A DNA stretch of 64,000 nucleotides from Pithys albifrons albifrons (taxonomy: Eukaryota; Chordata; Aves; Passeriformes; Thamnophilidae): contig NC_092458.1 of assembly GCF_047495875.1 (NCBI RefSeq), positions 109,348,727 through 109,412,726 of the forward strand. The letters are read 5' to 3'. Of this stretch, positions 63,140-64,000 are shown piece by piece (the first letter of the stretch is position 1; the number at the start of each line of letters is the position of its first letter). Under the pieces are notes generated by a model. It had not been told where the DNA came from. It did not search any database and saw only the letters and a program-made list of their open reading frames with translations. The position numbers were made by a program, and so were the translations under genes.

Positions 63140-63615
63140 CCTACAACTAGATTCTCATTTGGGGGAAATTAGGAGAAATAAAGGTTTTGAGATTTCTCAT
63201 CATACTCTGATCCAAGATATTAACATTAAAAAACACACAGACCTTACTAACAATTTAGGGGTTTGTTTGTTTGTTTGTTTGTTGCAAGAAGCAAACAAAA
63301 ATAGTTTTGCACTGTTTTGGATATAATGTTTTCCTAATTAAAACTACCATTCAATGCTATTATTATAGTGTCTATAACTTGCAGATTTTTTCCAGCTTTT
63401 AAGACTGTATAAAAGCAAACAATTCATAAATAAAACATCTTTAGGGATGCAAAAGGGTATTGCTTCTGTAGTTCTTATAAGGAGCACACATGCTGCATGT
63501 TGCTAGGATTATTTGAAAACTGCATGAGTCCTCCTCTCAATCTGAGAGCATGAAACACTGTCAAAAAAAGAGCTCTTCCACCACTGATGTTTCCATGGGA
63601 TACAGGCAGAGATAA
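63140..63615 (-). other. Probable 3' UTR of the minus-strand gene
   Basis: Lies directly downstream of the stop codon of the terminal exon on the minus strand. It contains a (GTTT)n run at 63261-63283. Its status as UTR depends on the exon call and the poly(A) site. Confidence 0.45.
63261..63283. repeat. (GTTT)n microsatellite
   Basis: Five to six GTTT units (AAAC on the minus strand). Confidence 0.95.
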
Positions 63616-63824
63616 CTAGTTGCTGTAAGAGGAAGAGCTGCCTCCTGTGTCAATCAGAATGTAATTATATTCCATACTGTTGAAATCAGTTTCTCCCAGG
63701 ACAGTGCCACGACTGGCTGGTATTGTGCACACATCACTTGTTAATGACGATAAGCTCCCATGGAGTGTGGTGTCAGTGGTTTGATCTTGAATATCTAGAA
63801 CATCTTGAGTATCACCGCTACATG
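63616..63824 (-). CDS. Terminal coding exon of an unrecognised gene (partial)
   Basis: Read on the minus strand, a strong splice acceptor (TATTAAC branch-like word, then TTCTCACTGCTTTCAG) is followed by 209 bases: two bases that finish a split codon, 68 sense codons and a TAG stop at 63616-63618. The frame opens with CSGDTQDVLDIQDQ, contains SLSSLTSDVCTIPASRG and GETDFNSMEYNYILIDTGG, and ends SSSSYSN. It is rich in S, T, D and G, with acidic and hydrophobic clusters and no transmembrane segment, as in a cytoplasmic tail or a disordered C-terminus. Codon use is mixed and unlike the low-complexity frames elsewhere. It lacks an ATG at its start because it is an internal-to-last exon. The rest of the gene lies to the right of the window. 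I do not recognise the protein, so no function is assigned. Confidence 0.7.
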
Positions 63825-64000
63825 CTGAAAGCAGTGAGAATCTGTTAATATTGGAGAGGCTTGGATATTTCCTTCACTCTACAATTCATGTGCTACCAAG
63901 GGACTCCAGCTGCAGAGCAACCCTGCTCAACTGTGAGGAAATCTCTGGCAGGAAGATACTCTTAATTTCAGGCAGTTAAATCTGCTCCAAATCACACTGT
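63825..64000 (-). other. 3' end of the last intron of the minus-strand gene
   Basis: Contains the polypyrimidine tract and AG acceptor (63825-63826) of the terminal exon. No further exon is visible before the window ends. Confidence 0.55.

Noticed and set aside
1..64000. Mitochondrial insert, CpG island, ribosomal DNA, small nuclear RNA or microRNA genes
   Set aside because: I looked for characteristic words of these and found none apart from the 5S-like segment inside the SINE; reading by eye could miss short or diverged cases.

Overview
The window looks like vertebrate, almost certainly bird, nuclear DNA. It is AT-rich and CpG-poor, with no operons, ribosome-binding sites or tightly packed genes. 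It carries several 3' ends of CR1 LINEs, some with the ATTCTATGAT-type tail usual in birds, and two short LTRs of endogenous retroviruses. A passerine or other neoavian bird is plausible, but I cannot fix the species from the sequence.

Almost all of the window is non-coding: gene desert or very long introns. The only host coding sequence I can support is at the far right, on the minus strand. It is the terminal coding exon of a gene (63616-63824) with a good splice acceptor, 68 complete codons and a stop; the gene body lies beyond position 64000. I do not recognise the protein. Its 3' UTR should run leftward, with the first canonical poly(A) signal at 63134-63139.

Repeats from left to right: TA, C14 and CA tracts (3.2-13 kb); a CR1 fragment at 15.9 kb; an ATCC tetranucleotide array at 20.0 kb; a long A/C-rich tract at 21.9 kb; a CR1 end at 23.6 kb; a minus-strand LTR at 25.7-26.3 kb; a TTTTC polypyrimidine array at 28.8 kb; a SINE at 32.3-32.7 kb; the longest CR1 at 40.1-40.9 kb; a CR1 end at 43.4 kb; two opposed CR1 fragments at 48.4 and 49.1 kb; and a solo LTR with a perfect 5-bp target duplication at 55.9-56.6 kb.

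The most unusual element is the SINE at 32331-32695. It has a perfect 13-bp target-site duplication. Read on the minus strand it has a tRNA-like head (closest to tRNA-Gln from memory), then a truncated 5S-rRNA-like segment, then a GC-rich tail that does not look like CR1. It keeps many CpGs in a CpG-poor setting. Other points of interest are a pair of identical, convergent CTCF-like motifs at 15.34 and 15.52 kb inside a stretch that resembles a conserved non-coding element, and a few other stretches of that kind. Statements about conservation are inference; no alignment was available.
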